From NCBI GenBank assembly GCA_023053685.1, contig JALIGW010000016.1:8817001-8881000 (forward strand): DNA of 64,000 bases, read 5' to 3'. Under the pieces are notes generated by a model. That model had not been told where the DNA came from, did not search any database, and worked only from the letters and a program-made list of their open reading frames with translations. The translations under genes were made by a program, and so were the position numbers. The DNA is from Diadophis punctatus similis (lineage: Eukaryota; Chordata; Lepidosauria; Squamata; Dipsadidae). Numbering within the stretch: position 1 is the first letter of the stretch; every line of letters begins with the position of its first letter. Positions 43,967-55,015 of the stretch are shown here, piece after piece.

Positions 43967-45011
43967 TAAAGTGACCAGATTTTTTTTTTAAGCGGGACAT
44001 TGGCGGGGGGTGGGGCCGCCTGGACGCCGTCATTTGAGTTTTGCCCTCTGCGCATGTGCAGAAGGCAAAAGATGCTAATGTCGGCGTCCAGGTGGGTGGG
44101 TGGGAGGCGGGAGGCTTTTCCTCGCCTCCCGCCTCCCCTTCGGGAGCCAGCAGTAGCTTGGCAAGATCGCTCCCAAGAAGCGGCTCCCCCCCCCCGCAAA
44201 GAGCAAAGACAGGCTGGCCTGGCTCCGGCACCTTTCCTCCCCATGAATCCTTTCCCGGGTCTGCCACACTGGGGGAAGGAGCGGAGGCGTGGGGCACCCA
44301 CCGGACGCTGCCCCGGAGAGAAGACCCAGCCCAGACGCAGCAGAGACGAGCCCCGGCCCCGGCCATGGCATTGGTAAAGGCTGCGATGAAGGGGTGGTGG
44401 TGGTGCACAAAGCTGCAGCCTCTGCTGCGTCTGGCCTGGAGGAAAAGCTGGCTGACGGCGCGGGAAAAATCCTTCCTGGCCCTTGCCAGCCGGGCCTGGT
44501 CTTCTCTCCTGGATGGCGTCCGGCGGGTGCCCCACGCCTCCGCTCCTTCCCCCCGTGTGGCAGACCCAGGAAAGGATTCCTGGGGAGGAAAGGAGCCGGA
44601 GCCAGGCCAGCCTGTCTCTGCTCTCTGCCGGGGGGGGAGGGCCCGAGATTCAAAGAGTGAATGACATGCGGGAGGCGGGGAGGAAGCTGGGCGGGGCCTG
44701 GCTCGGCTGCTGAAAGAGTCCCTGGACGTTGCTGGGAATCACCCTGGGGAGAGGAAGAGAGAAAAAAAAGGTGCGGGCGGGAATGTGGATGAGGCGCTTC
44801 CTTTCCTTTCGCTGGAAGCGGCATTGATGTGAAGAAACATCCCGGCTCTGATTTTTTTTTTTTACACCGGCCGCAGATTTCTGTGTGGGAGACATCCGGT
44901 CAGAAGGCGTCGTTTCAAAAAAGCGGGACTTTTTTGAGACGATGCGGGACGCGGGACAATTGGCTTAAAATCGGGTCTGTCCCGCCAAAAGCGGGACGTC
45001 TGGTCACCTTA
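43967..45011. mobile_element. Large GC-rich hAT-like element with long inverted arms
   Basis: The ends TAAAGTGACCAGA and TCTGGTCACCTTA are inverted repeats, flanked by perfect CCCAAATG (43959-43966, 45012-45019). Subterminal motifs with AGCGGGAC and GCGGGACG face each other. At 44188-44335 and 44490-44640 there are inverted arms of about 140 bases around GGCAGACCCAGGAAAGGATT. The long frames on both strands (up to about 250 codons) are GC-driven, mirrored by the arms and show no transposase or other domain, so I do not call a gene. Captured host DNA inside the loop (44340-44480) is possible. Confidence 0.8.
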
Positions 45012-45388
45012 CCCAAATGGTACCCGCTTTCCGGAGATTGCCTTTTGGAAAGAGTAGTAGTCGATCTGCTCCGTGACTCTCCTATACAGAGGCCAAGTGG
45101 TGCCATTTTTAAGTTTCATTGCAAGATTAAAAAAGTAAAGGAGAAAGCAAAGTTAGGAAAATAAGAGAGAGAAAAGTGCAAAGGAAGACAAAAGTAATGG
45201 ATTTTGACTTTCTTCAGTGCTGTAGACTACAAAAATAATACAAGATAAACCTTTTGCTTTAATTTCACAACATTTCAAGCCACTTCTATAATTACAAAAT
45301 CATTCTGATCATCAAAACCTAAAATCAACATTTCAATGTTTTCCATCTTGAGCAAAAAGTCCAGAATTAGTTTCCAAATAGAAACAAA

Positions 45389-45625
45389 ACTAGATAACTT
45401 CTTTTATTTAATTAAAACCATTTTGCCATCTCCATTAATTCCACCTTTGCTGCCTATCTTCCACTATGGGAATTAGTGTGTCTTTCCATTGTTGCACATA
45501 TACAAGACTAGATAAGTTCTTTTCTTTCATTAAAACAATCAATTTTTCCATTTCCATTAACTATCACCTTTATTTCCCATTTTTCCATTATGGGAATTAG
45601 TGTGGCTTTCCATCTTTGCACAGAT
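45389..45625. repeat. Tandem duplication, about 118-bp unit
   Basis: Two diverged copies start at 45389 and 45507. Both include CTAGATAA, a block ending ATGGGAATTAGTGTG and CTTTCCAT. The region looks like part of an old LINE 3' UTR on the minus strand, but I cannot name it. Confidence 0.75.
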
Positions 45626-45804
45626 AGATTTCTTGCTACGGTCAACATATACATTATAATAACAAAGTTTCAAAATTTCTTTCAAGTTCTGTGTCCATCA
45701 AAGTTACGTTTAGCATTAATATAACAAATACAATAATAATTAACCCAACTTAGAAGGCCTAGCTGATGGGGTTCAGCAAAATTTCCAAGGAGGAGCAGAA
45801 AACA

Positions 45805-46045
45805 AGAGAGCCAGTTTGGTCTAGTGGTTAAGACTCCAGGCTAGAAAGTAGCAGACCCTAAATTCAAGATCTGCTTCAGCTATGAAAGCTAGCTGGATGA
45901 CTTTGAGTCAGTCACACTCTCTCTCTCTGGCCAACCTATCTCACAGGGTTCTTGTGAGGAAAATAGGAGGAAGAAGATCATTTAGATAAGTTTGCCACCT
46001 TGAATTATTTATATAATAAAGGTGGGATAAAAATAAATAAAAACA
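45805..46045 (+). mobile_element. tRNA-derived SINE (second family)
   Basis: The head GAGAGCCAGTTTGGTCTAG and GTGGTTAAGACTCCAGGC is tRNA-like. The body contains TCTCACAGGGTTCTTGTGAGG and it ends GGTGGGATAAAAATAAATAAA. AAAACAAG occurs on both sides as a probable TSD. Confidence 0.82.
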
Positions 46046-46081
46046 AGGAAAATGCAGGGCAATTACAAAAATTGACTAAGT

Positions 46082-46464
46082 CAGGGGTGGGTTCCACTTA
46101 CCTTCGCCACCGGTTCGCATCGCGATGTTTCACGCGCGTGCGTCCCCTCGTGCAATTCTGTTTCTGCGCATGCTCAGTAGCTATAATCAGCCCAAAAGAC
46201 AGCTGAGGAGCTGATCAGCTGTGCTTCGGGCAAAGGAATAAAAGTAAGTATAAACCCGGGGGCAGGTGGGAGGGTCCTTTTTCAAGCAGCAGCAGAGGAA
46301 CAAGCTTCCAAATAGTAAAAAATTCAGAAAGAAATTCCAAAAAAAAGATGGCGGTGCCCACAGACCAGCACTGATCGAACCGGATCCGTGACGCCATCGT
46401 GACGTCACCAGTGGGTCGCTACCAGTTCTGCCGATCCGGTCCGAACCGGGAGGAACCACCCCTG
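46082..46464. mobile_element. Family C hAT element
   Basis: It runs from CAGGGGTGGGTTCCACTTAC to GGGAGGAACCACCCCTG, flanked by GACTAAGT and GAATAAGT (7 of 8). The interior is distinct from the 31070 subfamily apart from the CACCAGTGGGTCGCTACC region. Confidence 0.85.
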
Positions 46465-46472
46465 GAATAAGT

Positions 46473-47619
46473 TACAAAAAAATAACACATGTTCCAGTCC
46501 TTCAGAGTTTTTTGTTTTTTGAAGTACTTGAAATTAACCCAAATAATTCAAAATGAGAAACTGCATATCTGTAAACATCACCTGCTTCTTTCACACTGCC
46601 TTTAAAATAGAAATTACATCCAGCTTTTGAACACACTTATTTGGGAATCCCATTATTCTACGTTTAGAATTTGCTGAGTCTTTAGACAAAGAAACCAAGA
46701 ATTCTGTAACTTTAAGGGATTCTGACAGAGGAGCCATACGAGGTCAATGCAATTTAGCAAAGGGGCACCATTAGTTTTAATAGGAGTGGAGATGGGGTTT
46801 GGTTGCTGTTCTGAACTCTTGATATGAATGTACTAATATGAATAAATACTAGCTAGCTCCAACTCCCCCAGTCTTTGTTCCTTTCTTGCAGGAGGCTTGA
46901 CTTAATTAGCTAAGACCGAAGTCTGCTCCCTTTAATTATGCCAGCCTACAATTTGAGATTCAGAAGAAGTTGGAAATTAAAGGGAAACCTGTTTGAGAAG
47001 TATATCTGTGTGCTGAGAGGAGACTGGTGGAGGACAATGTCTTTGGTGAAGGTCGAAAAGAGAGCTGCAGGTAATGAGACAACATACTAACTAGTTGAAA
47101 AGTTGGAGGGCCAGGAGCAGATATAAAGTGAAAGAATTGGGTTAATGCAGCTGTAGCAGGGGTTTAATGGCGTCAGATAAATGAGCATGACAGTGGGAAG
47201 CTGAGACAAATGGTAGCCAATTAAATGGAGTCAGCCCAGTGGAATGGGAAGTGCGATGAGTGCAATTAAAATAAATGACCATGGATAGATATTAAATATA
47301 GCACAGAAGCACAGCCATCACTCTGCCTGGCATGGAGAAATAAGAGATCGCTCAAGTCGGTTGGAAGCAGACAATTGCAAATGTCTGCAAAAGTTGTAGC
47401 TGGGGGCTGAAAAGCACTGATTTAGAAAATATAGATACATGTTTGCACACAGCTTGGCACAAATCTGAAAACTGGGGTTTTGATATGCCCTGTTTGTGAG
47501 TGACATAAAATATCCCATCAATTCATGATAACAATTAAATGCTATGTATGAGCTACATTTAAATGAAGTGAATATCCAAGAAGAATGGAGAAAAGGAGTC
47601 CAGATTTGATGAGCTTCTA
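46473..47619. other. Intergenic, repeat-poor; candidate conserved non-coding segment
   Basis: About 1.1 kb has no recognised transposon. At 46890-47280 there are clustered A/T-rich motifs such as CTTAATTAGCTAAG, CTTTAATTATGCC and TAGCCAATTAAATGG. I suggest a possible conserved element only on this appearance. Confidence 0.35.
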
Positions 47620-47627
47620 AGAGAGTC

Positions 47628-48147
47628 CAGGGGCGGGTTCCTAATTTTTTTACTACCACTCTGTGGGCGTGGCTTATTTTGTGGGTGTGGCTTGCCAGCC
47701 ATGTGACCGGATGGGCGTAGCTTCTCGGACTGCTGAAGGGAGGGGAACTGAGATAGGTCCTGCCGCCCATTCCCCCTCCCCTCAGCAGCTCGAGAAGCCT
47801 CAAACGTGTGAAAATGCCTAGGATCATCACCGCGTGTTCGTGGCTTCTCGGACTGCTGAAGGAAGGGGAATGGAGATAGCTCCTACCGCCCATTCTTTCA
47901 GCATCTCACACACTCCCTCAGCCATCCTCCCCTGCTTGGACTCACTGTGGGGTAGGAAGGCAGTGCATGCGCAGTGCCGGAAACTCGGCTTCTGGGCATG
48001 CGCAGAAGAAATTTTTTTAAAAAAATAATTTTTTTTTAAAATGGCAGCGCCCAGGCACCGGCAACCGACCGCACCGGTACTGTGACATCACCAGCGGGCC
48101 ACTACCGGTGCTATAGAGTGGACCGCACCGGTAGGAACCCACCACTG
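47628..48147. mobile_element. Family C hAT element, near-identical to 31070 copy
   Basis: It runs from CAGGGGCGGGTTCCTAATTT to GGTAGGAACCCACCACTG with perfect AGAGAGTC repeats (47620-47627, 48148-48155). High similarity to 31070-31591 and 52755-53280 over the full length implies recent activity. Confidence 0.9.
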
Positions 48148-48155
48148 AGAGAGTC

Positions 48156-48513
48156 TTTTGATCTATCAAAATCAACAGGTGAGGTTCTTTAGTTATAAAT
48201 AAATAATTCCTTATATTTTAAATGTTTAGGCATGAGTGCAAAATCTTCGATATTGACAAAATTTAATACTATTATATACTCCAAAATGGTCAGTGCTGGG
48301 GGATTTCTATCTCCATGCCCTAGTAGAGGGAGATAAAATGGCTCCGAAGGTCATGGATTTATAGCAATTATGTGTTTGTCCCTGTTGAGGATATCTGGCC
48401 TAACCCATACTGGTCACTACCTTAGAGCAGATGGAGCATGATTAGAAAGTGGAGGACAGTGCAGTTAGTCCTTTCTCCATGTCAGATAATTTCTGGTCAC
48501 CACGACTAATCTT
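48156..48513. other. Intergenic, nothing recognised
   Basis: No feature recognised. Confidence 0.4.
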
Positions 48514-48521
48514 TTCTAGAG

Positions 48522-48919
48522 CGAGAATTTGAAGGTCTCTTATGGATCTGCCTGGGTTCTAACAAGTCCTGCCCTGGAAACAGCAAAGAACTGGCCTGTG
48601 GTGCCAGAAAAAACAGAGCTCGTGAGGGCTGCCAGTGACCCTCCCTACTCCATTTTCACTGGCAGAGGTTGCAGGACGCCGTCGCAGCCAACAACGGAGC
48701 TCACGAGGGCCTTGGGCAACTCTCCCGAGCTCCATTGTCATTGGCAGAGGATTGCAGCCAAAAATGGAGCCCGGGAGCCCGTTTTCACTGGCACAGCGCT
48801 CGGGCCACCACAAGCACCCCTGACATGAGTGACATAGAACTGGCCACGCACCCCCCTGCCCCCCAAGGTCAAACACAACCCTGATGCGGCCCTCAATGAA
48901 ATTGTGTTTGACACCCCTG
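48522..48919. mobile_element. Family B hAT element, diverged left end
   Basis: The right end GTTTGACACCCCTG and the interior (CACTGGCAGAGGTTGCAGGA) match the 20212 copy. The flanks TTCTAGAG and ATCTAGAG match at 7 of 8. The left TIR has decayed. Confidence 0.75.
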
Positions 48920-48927
48920 ATCTAGAG

Positions 48928-49321
48928 CACTAGTGGTGGAGGATAAAAGATGAATGTGGCCAGTCACTATTATGAACCTACATAGTGGCAGAAAGGACAG
49001 TGGAAGCAGAAATAATTCCAGGTGCATTGTCACGTAGTTCAAATAAGCACCATTACCATTGTTGTAAATGTACATTAACAGAATCATGAAATTCTGAAAA
49101 TACCAATCTCATCCCTCATTTTATATTCCCTAAAGCTAGAGAGCTTCTGAAATGCTTTTGCCACTCCTTCTGTGGACTCAAATTTCGTTTAACAGATCTT
49201 TGTCTAGGCAGTAGTTCTTCTTACTGTCTCCCAAGGTCATTCCCACATACTATTACAACATCCTTTTGAAGCAGCACATCCATAACCTTTTTTAAAAATT
49301 ATTATTGATAGCTTCTTCTGT
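48928..49321. other. Intergenic, nothing recognised
   Basis: No feature recognised. Confidence 0.4.
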
Positions 49322-49329
49322 AACCACGG

Positions 49330-49639
49330 CAGGGGTGGGTTCCTACCGGTGCGGTCTTGCCTGTTTGTTGCCGCAGAGCCGAAGAAGCTGGTGGTGTTCG
49401 CGGCATGGGGCTTCCCCTGCCCGCTTTCCCCGGCCGCTGGGACGCCGCCATTTGCGTTCTTTTGCCCTCTGCACCTGCGCAAAGTGTTCTGCTTGCGCAG
49501 AGGGCAAAAGAACGCAAATTGCGGTGTCCCGGCAGCCGGGGAAAGCGGGCGGGGAAAGCCCCGCGCCAAAAATGCCACCAGCTTCTTCGGCTCTGCGGCG
49601 ACGAACAGGCAAGACCGCACCGGTAGGAACCCAACCCTG
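49330..49639. mobile_element. Family C hAT MITE, whole-length palindrome
   Basis: The ends CAGGGGTGGGTTCCTACCGG and CGGTAGGAACCCAACCCTG are flanked by perfect AACCACGG (49322-49329, 49640-49647). The arms are inverted copies over almost the whole 310 bases, so both strands show mirrored frames of 90-140 codons without coding meaning. The centre (49444-49530) is the palindromic core also found in the SPIN-like element at 1483. Confidence 0.88.
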
Positions 49640-49858
49640 AACCACGGGTACAATCAGTGGCTAGGGGAGGCTTTGATTCATGTGCTGGTGGGGACAATAG
49701 TTACTCATGTCCATAATGTAGATTAGATCACTATTGTAAAGCATTCTACTTGGGGCTGCCCTGAAGACCACTCCAAAACTTTACTTGGTACAAAATATCA
49801 TGGCACATTACTAGCTGGTGAAGGTTACTTTAGCAAAGTTACCTGCAGATGGTAGATG

Positions 49859-50320
49859 GAATAGAATAGAATAGAATAGAATAGAATAGAATAGAATAGA
49901 ATAGAATAGAATAGAATAGAATAGAATAGAATAGAATTTTTTATTGGCCAAGTGTGATTGGACAGACAAGGAATTTTTCTTCGGTGCATATGCTCTCAGT
50001 GTACATAAAAGAAAAGATACGTTCGTCAAGAATCATAAGGTAGTGGGAGGAGATGGGTGATAGGAACGATGAGAAGATTAATAGTAGTGCAGACTTAGTA
50101 AATAGTTTGACCATGTTTTTTAGCAGAGTGATGGCGGTCTAGTTGTTCTGGTGTGCAGTGCTCTTTAGCGTCGTTTTGAGGGTAGGAGTTGAAACAGTTT
50201 ATGTCTAGGATGTGGGGGGCCTGTAAATATTTTCACAGCCCTCTTTTTGACTCGTGCAGTATACAGGTCCTCAATGGAAGGCAGGTTGGTAGCAATTGTT
50301 TTTTTTAACTTCGTTAGTTA
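49859..50320 (-). mobile_element. Snake CR1/L3 LINE 3' end with (AATAG)n tail, minus strand
   Basis: The plus strand shows about 79 bases of (AATAG)n (49859-49937), then TTGGCCAAGTGTGATTGG and ATATGCTCTCAGTGTACAT, the exact complement of the copies at 6880 and 11996. Upstream on the minus strand is a reverse-transcriptase C-terminal remnant. Confidence 0.88.
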
Positions 50321-50949
50321 TCAAGATTTTTCTGAGTTCAGTTCAAGCTGCTGTTGTTAAGATATGATGACCAAATATTGAAGGGGGGAGGGGAAAAAGG
50401 CTGGGGAGGGCAGGAGTGCTTACAAAAAAGGAGACAAAGAAGGCATTTTTCAGAATCCCAGGAGATGACATTGTTTAACTTAAGGGACCCCGAGTTTTTC
50501 CACCCTGTTGGGAAGGGCAGAGACAATTAGATAGTCAAGGAGGAACCCATTTCTCATGTTGGTCCCCACAAACCAGGCTACCAATTTCTGATATTTCAAA
50601 AGGCTAAAAACAAACACCGTCTGTAGAGCATTCAGTTCTTGTTGCACCAGGCTGCTTTTAACTCTGATTTTTAAAATCGACTAATGGTTAGTTTCAATTT
50701 TTCATCTTCTTTTTAGTAGACTTACTTAATTTAAATTAATGTCTTAGATATTTATTTGTGCTTTCTGCCCAGACAGGACATGAGTTTCATTTAGGAAAGG
50801 TGGGCAGTAAATCACAAAATGTACAGTGCTAGGAGATGCATGAAATATGCAACAGTGAAGATAATGCATCTGCAGTTCCACATAAAAAAGGGGCAATTAA
50901 AACTATGAAATTACTTTTGCTTATGGCATCCCTGTTTGAATACAGAACT
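50321..50949. other. Intergenic, nothing recognised
   Basis: No feature recognised. The LINE above may extend some way into this interval. Confidence 0.4.
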
Positions 50950-50957
50950 CGTTAGAG

Positions 50958-51545
50958 CAGGGGTGTCAAACTCAAGACGGGGCCGGCCTGGAAACAGCAA
51001 ATGACAGGCCCGCAGTGCCTCTGCTAGCAAAAATGGAGCTTGGGGAGGGGCGTATGTGGCTGCCCTGCACCCTGTTTTCGACCTGGACGGCCTCCTGCAG
51101 CCCTCTGCCAGCGAAAATGAAGCTCAAGGGGGGGGGCATGCGGCCTTCCCAGCTGGCAGAGGGCTATCAAAACAAACTAAAAACAAAACAAAATGAGAAA
51201 TGTTTCCCCTTTTGTATTTGTGCATGCAAGAAAGGACAGGAAAGGAGAAAAGAGAAAGGGAAAGAGGAAAGACAAAGAAAAAGATGGGAAGAGAGCAAGG
51301 AAGGAAAAATAAGGAAAGAGGGGAAGGAAGAAGAAATTAGAATGAAAAGGGAAGGAAAAAGAAAAGGAAGGAAGGAAGGAGTGAGGGAGGGTGTTAAGGA
51401 AGTCCTGCCTTAGCACTTGGCCACTACAGATGCCCCCGACACGAGTCCCGTGTCATGCCCACCATGGCCATGCCCACCCCCCGGCTCTCCAAAGTCAAAC
51501 ACAACCCTGATGCGGCCCTCAGTGAAATCAAGTTTGACACCCGTG
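50958..51545. mobile_element. Family B hAT element with purine-rich insert
   Basis: It runs from CAGGGGTGTCAAACTCAAG to CAAGTTTGACACCCGTG, with perfect CGTTAGAG repeats (50950-50957, 51546-51553). A degenerate purine tract of GGAAA/GAAGG type lies at 51220-51390. The lysine/glutamate-rich frame is its translation. Confidence 0.87.
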
Positions 51546-51640
51546 CGTTAGAGCTTATTGGAAGTTATGATATTAACTAGATAGAAATAACAATAAGAAG
51601 ATTTTACAGTGTTGCTGCTTTCCCCCCACCCCCACCCGTC

Positions 51641-51836
51641 TTCTGTTCAATTGTGTCCAATTTTTGGGGACAGCATGGACAAGTCCCTGCAGTTTTGTTG
51701 GCAAGAGTTCAGAAGTGGTTGCCATTGCCTCCTTCCTAGAGCTGAGAGAAAGTGACTGGCCCAAGGTCATCCATGGCTAAGGCAGGACTAGAACTCATTG
51801 TCTCCAGTCTGATGCCTTAACCACTACACTAGATCG
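51641..51836 (-). mobile_element. tRNA-derived SINE (second family), minus strand
   Basis: GTGACTGGCCCAAGGTCATC, GGACTAGAACTCATTGTCTC and CCTTAACCACTACACTAGA on the plus strand are the complement of the tRNA-like head seen at 45805. The region before it (GACAAGTCCCTGCAGTTTT) is a longer tail variant. Confidence 0.7.
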
Positions 51837-52746
51837 TTTTTTGGTGCTGCTTAAAGGCATTTAATTCTTGGACTTCTTGTCAGGATTCCAAGTAACACCC
51901 CCAACAGAAGTAAAGATTACAATTATTTTTTTATATAGCTTTGTAGAAATGTGCTGTTTTGATACATAGATGTTTATTTTAACAGAATGCAGTGATTCAG
52001 CTGTGATTTGATCTAGCTTCAATAACCTTGAAAGTTGCATGAACTTCTGTTTCTCATGCATCAGAGAGAATCAATATATATCAACTGATTTGCTTTAGGG
52101 TTTTTTTTTTTACTTTATTTTCCAAATAAGTACATAGGAAATCTTCTCCTTTTAATGTCTTCTTCACATTCTCAAACTTTTCTTAGCATTCTGGACTTTT
52201 TCATCTGAATCTGAAAAGGATTTCAGGATTTAAGGATGTTGACTTTCCTCTGGAGTAGTAAATATGATATTTCATATTTTTTTCTGCTTAAATATGATAT
52301 GTTCCATGTTATCAGTATGCTAAGCAGAGTTGAAGTTTAATGTTTCTTCATTTGAATTACTCTGCTTTTTTGCCATTAATCATGCTTTGATTAGTTTCTA
52401 CCATTTATTCTGATTTAATTACCACAGTCAATTATATTGCAGTGCTTCATTTATTGTGCTTTAATGCATGCATCCAAAATTTGTCATATTTTTGCTTAAC
52501 TGTCTTAAACTTATCTTCCCAGATGCTGTTTTGTTACAATGGACAGCTTCCTGGAGCAAACCAAGATCAAGAAGATAAAAACAACCTGTAGCTTTTCATT
52601 GAATTGAACCATATTGCAATATTTAGGTTTTTATTACTGTCTGGCATCTGTTCCTATTATTGACATATTTATAGAGCTGAGTTGAAAAATTGGCAAGATC
52701 ACAATCAAACAGTAAGATAACAAAAGTGGCTCCTCTCTACTTCTTC
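51837..52746. other. Intergenic, repeat-poor
   Basis: A/T-rich sequence of about 900 bases without a recognised gene or transposon. Confidence 0.4.
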
Positions 52747-52754
52747 ATTTACAT

Positions 52755-53280
52755 CATGGGCGGGTTCCTCATTTTTTTACTACCACTCTGTGGGCGTGGC
52801 TTATTTTGTGGGTGTGGTTTACAAGCCATGTGACTGGGTGGGCGTGGCTTCTCAGACTGCTGAAGGGAGGGGAACTGAGATAGGTCCTGCCGCCCATTCC
52901 CCCTCCCCTCAGCAGCTCGAGAAGCCTCAAACATGCGAAAATGCCTAGGATCATCACCGCGCGTTCGTGGCTTCTCAGACTGCTGAAGGGAGGGGAATGG
53001 AGATAGCTCCTGCCGCCCATTCTTTCAGCGTCTCACGCGCTCCCTCAGCCATCCTCCCCTGCTTGGACTCATTGTGGGGTAGGAAGGCAGCGCATGAGCA
53101 GTGCCGGAAACTCTGCTTCTGGGCATGCGTAGAAATTTTTTAAAAAAAAAATAAATAATTTTTTTTTTTAAAAATGGCGGCGCCCAGGCTCTGGCAACCG
53201 ACCGCACCGGTACTGTGATGTCATCAGCGGGCCACTACCGGTGCTATAGAGTGGACCGCACTGATAGGAACCCACCACTG
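52755..53280. mobile_element. Family C hAT element, third close copy
   Basis: It starts CATGGGCGGGTTCCTCATTT (one base change in the TIR) and ends GATAGGAACCCACCACTG, with perfect ATTTACAT repeats (52747-52754, 53281-53288). Confidence 0.9.
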
Positions 53281-53549
53281 ATTTACATTTATATGCTACC
53301 CATCTCACTCTGCAAAACAACGAGCGTTAAGTGGCACGCAAAATCTCTGCTATTTAGATAAAATAGCATTTTGATTGCAGTTGCTATGTAGCAACAGAGA
53401 TAGCATCTGAATAAACTAAATTCAAATAAACTTTGGTGTTGAAGAAGACTATTGAACTGTGAGATGACCTCTTGAGTTCTGCAAACCAATGAATCACCAA
53501 TGGGCACAAATGACCAGACTCAAATTATCCTACTTCAGACACATTATAC

Positions 53550-53774
53550 CAGTGGTTCCCAACCTTTTTTTGGCCATGCCCCACCTAAGCATCTCTAAAA
53601 TCCTGATGCCCCCCCCCCCCGTGACATATAATTCTTACTATTCAAAAAGTGAACTCCTACTCACACGGAGGAAGCCTAAAAGGCCATCAACTTCGTTTAA
53701 ACAAGGTTCCAATTGCCCCATTAAAAATCAAATTGCCCCCCTGTGGGGCGTGGGCCCCACGTTGGGAACCACTG
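53550..53774. mobile_element. Family E hAT MITE with perfect TSD
   Basis: It runs from CAGTGGTTCCCAACCTTTTT to CACGTTGGGAACCACTG, with perfect CATTATAC repeats (53542-53549, 53775-53782). A C-run occurs at 53610-53620. Confidence 0.9.
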
Positions 53775-54139
53775 CATTATACAAAGACCCAACTCTCCAG
53801 AGAAGACTCTAATGCTGGGAAAGGTAGAAGAGAAAAGAAGAACAGGAACAGCAGCAAGGTAGATGGACTCAGTTACAGAGGCGATGGCACACACCACTGG
53901 AAGACCTGAAAGGCCAAGTTAGGGATAAATCGTCATGGAGAAAATATCCCTATGGGGCTGTTAAGAGTTGAAAATCAAAATTCAAATAAATTGAAGGATT
54001 TGTTTGTTATGTGAATAATAATAAGTATGCAAAGTAATGTTTATGATGACACATGACACATAACTTAACAATGGCCAAATGGTAATAATGTCAATTGTAA
54101 TATTCAGTAAAATTTTGTGCAAACTACATGTATATTCTC

Positions 54140-54186
54140 TCTCCCCCCTCTCTCTCCCCCTCCCTCCCTCCCTATCCATATCTATC

Positions 54187-54283
<97 letters not shown>

Positions 54284-54322
54284 ATCTATCTATCTTCCCA
54301 TCCCATCCATCCATCCATATCA

Positions 54323-54387
<65 letters not shown>

Positions 54388-54416
54388 TCTTCTTCTTCTT
54401 CTTCATCATCATCATC
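54140..54416 (+). repeat. (TATC)n-(TGTC)n compound repeat, Bkm-like
   Basis: A pyrimidine-rich lead is followed by about 110 bases of TATC (GATA on the other strand, 54184-54294), a short CATC stretch, about 64 bases of TGTC (GACA, 54323-54386), then (TTC)n and (ATC)n. Adjacent GATA and GACA arrays are the composition of snake Bkm satellite. Confidence 0.95.
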
Positions 54417-54562
54417 TACCACATGCATCTAGATTTGCACAAGAAATCTTTATGCATACAAGTTAGCTATTAATTGCATTTTCTCTTTTTTAATATTTTT
54501 TTTCTTTTTTCTCTTTGCTGTGTTATATTACATAAAATATAAGGAACTCTTAATTTAATTAG

Positions 54563-54811
54563 GAGCCGAGGTAGCGCAGTGGTTAAAAGCAGCACTGCAA
54601 CCTATTTCAGCTGACTGCTAGTTCAGCAGTTCAGCTGTTCAAATCTCACCGGCTCAAGGTTGACTCAGCCTTCCATCCTTCTGAGGTCGGTAAAATGAGG
54701 ACCCAGATTGTTGGGGGAAATATGCTGAACTCTGTAAACCGCTTAGAGAGGGCTGTAAAGCACTATGAAGCGGTATATAAGTCTAAGTGCTATTGCTAGT
54801 GCTAATGCTAT
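54563..54811 (+). mobile_element. tRNA-derived squamate SINE, full length
   Basis: It runs from GAGCCGAGGTAGCGCAGTGG through GTTCAAATCTCACC to AAGTGCTATTGCTAGTGC. Confidence 0.9.
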
Positions 54812-55015
54812 TAATAAATGAAATAAATTATAAATATTTTATAATCATGAAGAAAAATGCAATTTATTGATAAAGCAGAATATTCCAGAGTGCTCATGGT
54901 ACCCAAATTTTCTGTTCCAGTAAGCCTGAAATGTTCGTGGATGGCATGGTAGAAAAGTGTAGAATGAAGGAAAGGGAAATTGCCATTGCATTCATGGAGT
55001 TCTAAAAGGTATGTA

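Noticed and set aside
44075..44824. 249-codon minus-strand frame and a 207-codon plus-strand frame
   Set aside because: The DNA is very GC-rich and folded into inverted arms within a hAT element. Frames mirror one another, are proline/glycine-rich and contain no recognisable domain.
47318..47893. 191-codon minus-strand frame
   Set aside because: It spans the edge of a family C hAT element and unique DNA, and shares its sequence with frames in the other copies at 31070 and 52755.
49237..49726. Several frames of 90-138 codons on both strands
   Set aside because: They are mirrored readings of a 310-base palindromic hAT element.
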